Assembly (NCBI GenBank): GCA_003477345.1
Contig: DMTG01000186.1
Coordinates: 1 to 5,591, forward strand
Length of the DNA: 5,591 bases
Direction of reading: 5' to 3'
From: Succinivibrionaceae bacterium
GTDB lineage: Bacteria > Pseudomonadota > Gammaproteobacteria > Enterobacterales > Succinivibrionaceae
This document shows positions 4,852 to 5,591 of the stretch, in pieces. A model generated the notes under the pieces. The model saw only the letters and a program-made list of their open reading frames with translations, had not been told where the DNA came from and ran no database searches. The position numbers were made by a program, and so were the translations under genes. Every line of letters starts with the position of its first letter. Positions within the stretch are counted from its first letter, which is position 1.

Positions 4852-5591
4852 ATGGATAACAAGAAAATCATTTTTTCTTTCTTTTCAGGGAGTGGATTCT
4901 TAGATCTAGGATTTGAAACAAATGGATTTGAAATAGATTTAGTTAATGAGTTCCAACCAAATTTTTTAAAAGCATACAAACACTCTCGTGAAAAAATGGG
5001 CCTGCGAAAACCTAGGTTCGGTTATTTCAATATAGATATTAATGAGTTCTTAAATACAAGAAAGCCAGAATTAAAGCAATATATTGATAAAGTGCATGAA
5101 GACGGTAATTTGGTTGGTTTTATAGGAGGTCCTCCCTGCCCAGACTTTTCCATAGCAGGAAAGAATCGAGGAAGAAACGGAGACAACGGTAAGCTTTCTA
5201 AATCCTATGTTGATCTGATTATAGCTATGCATCCAGATTTCTTTCTATTTGAGAATGTTAAAGGATTATGGAAAACAGCTCGACATCGTGAATTTTATGA
5301 AGAACTTAAATCAGCTTTAAGAAATGTTGGTTACGCAATGACTGATCGGTTAACAAATGCCATCGAGTATGGGGTTCCACAAGATCGTGATCGCATAATC
5401 TTATTTGGAGTAAAAAAGACTATTCTATCTCCATCGATTGGTATTGATGACTTCCCTTGGAATAAATATCGTCGTTTTAGTTTGGATGAGATAAAAGCTT
5501 TAAATTGGCCAACAACCACCCCTTTTATCCCGGATTCTGTTACCCAATGCCCTGATGGGCTTCCAAAGGAGTTTACAGTAGAATACTGGTT
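4852..5591 (+). CDS. DNA (cytosine-5) methyltransferase, N-terminal part (runs off the window end)
   Basis: The frame is open from ATG at 4852 to the last base, giving 246 codons of a longer protein. The order of motifs is that of C5-cytosine methyltransferases: motif I FFSGSGFLDLGFE (residues 10-22, SAM binding), motif II acidic residue Glu33, motif IV GGPPCPDFS (92-100) with catalytic Cys96, motif VI FENVKGL (133-139) with Glu134, and motif VIII QDRDRIILFG (177-186). The enzyme flips out a target cytosine and methylates carbon 5 through a covalent Cys adduct. The target recognition domain and motifs IX-X lie beyond the window, so specificity cannot be read. An extended basic stretch GKNRGRNGDNGKLSKSY (103-119) follows motif IV. 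It is most likely the modification enzyme of a type II restriction-modification system, with the endonuclease perhaps downstream; an orphan or phage-borne enzyme is the alternative. It has its own promoter-like sequence and is as AT-rich as its surroundings. Confidence 0.93.
   Translation, partial: MDNKKIIFSFFSGSGFLDLGFETNGFEIDLVNEFQPNFLKAYKHSREKMGLRKPRFGYFNIDINEFLNTRKPELKQYIDKVHEDGNLVGFIGGPPCPDFSIAGKNRGRNGDNGKLSKSYVDLIIAMHPDFFLFENVKGLWKTARHREFYEELKSALRNVGYAMTDRLTNAIEYGVPQDRDRIILFGVKKTILSPSIGIDDFPWNKYRRFSLDEIKALNWPTTTPFIPDSVTQCPDGLPKEFTVEYW

Noticed and set aside
5331..5519. Minus-strand 62-codon open frame
   Set aside because: It is antisense to motif VIII and following residues of the C5-methyltransferase.

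Overview
The window comes from an AT-rich bacterial chromosome. Spacing, Shine-Dalgarno sites and promoter-like hexamers all look bacterial. An anaerobic gut-type gammaproteobacterium such as the Succinivibrionaceae is possible, but that is a guess from general protein style and is not proven by the sequence.

Layout: (1) Positions 1-1559, minus strand, hold a two-gene unit: a Rossmann-fold SAM-dependent methyltransferase-like protein, then 11 bases later a DUF1848 protein cut by the window start. The methyltransferase stop codon overlaps the ribosome binding site of the DUF1848 gene, which suggests one transcript and coupled translation. (2) Positions 1560-2197 are a 638-base, very AT-rich divergent intergenic region with several clean inverted repeats and no gene that I can support. 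(3) Positions 2198-4315, plus strand, encode a 705-residue protein read here as a Can1-like CRISPR ancillary nuclease. It has two CARF-like sensor domains, a degenerate nuclease-like domain after the first, and a PD-(D/E)XK nuclease domain at the C-terminus. (4) Positions 4316-4851 are a 536-base non-coding spacer with a less AT-rich patch and a plausible promoter for the next gene. (5) Position 4852 to the window end is the N-terminal part of a C5-cytosine DNA methyltransferase, probably the modification half of a restriction-modification system.

The right half therefore looks like a small defence island: a cyclic-oligoadenylate-type effector nuclease followed by a DNA methyltransferase, each with its own long AT-rich leader and so probably transcribed separately. 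The minus-strand pair looks less AT-rich and may be resident chromosome or a different module. The main point of interest is the Can1-like effector. It stands alone, with no Cas10, Csm/Cmr gene or CRISPR array in the window. It appears to be an internal CARF-nuclease duplication in which the first nuclease copy has lost its catalytic residues, and the second has Ser-Cys-Lys where many relatives have Glu-x-Lys.
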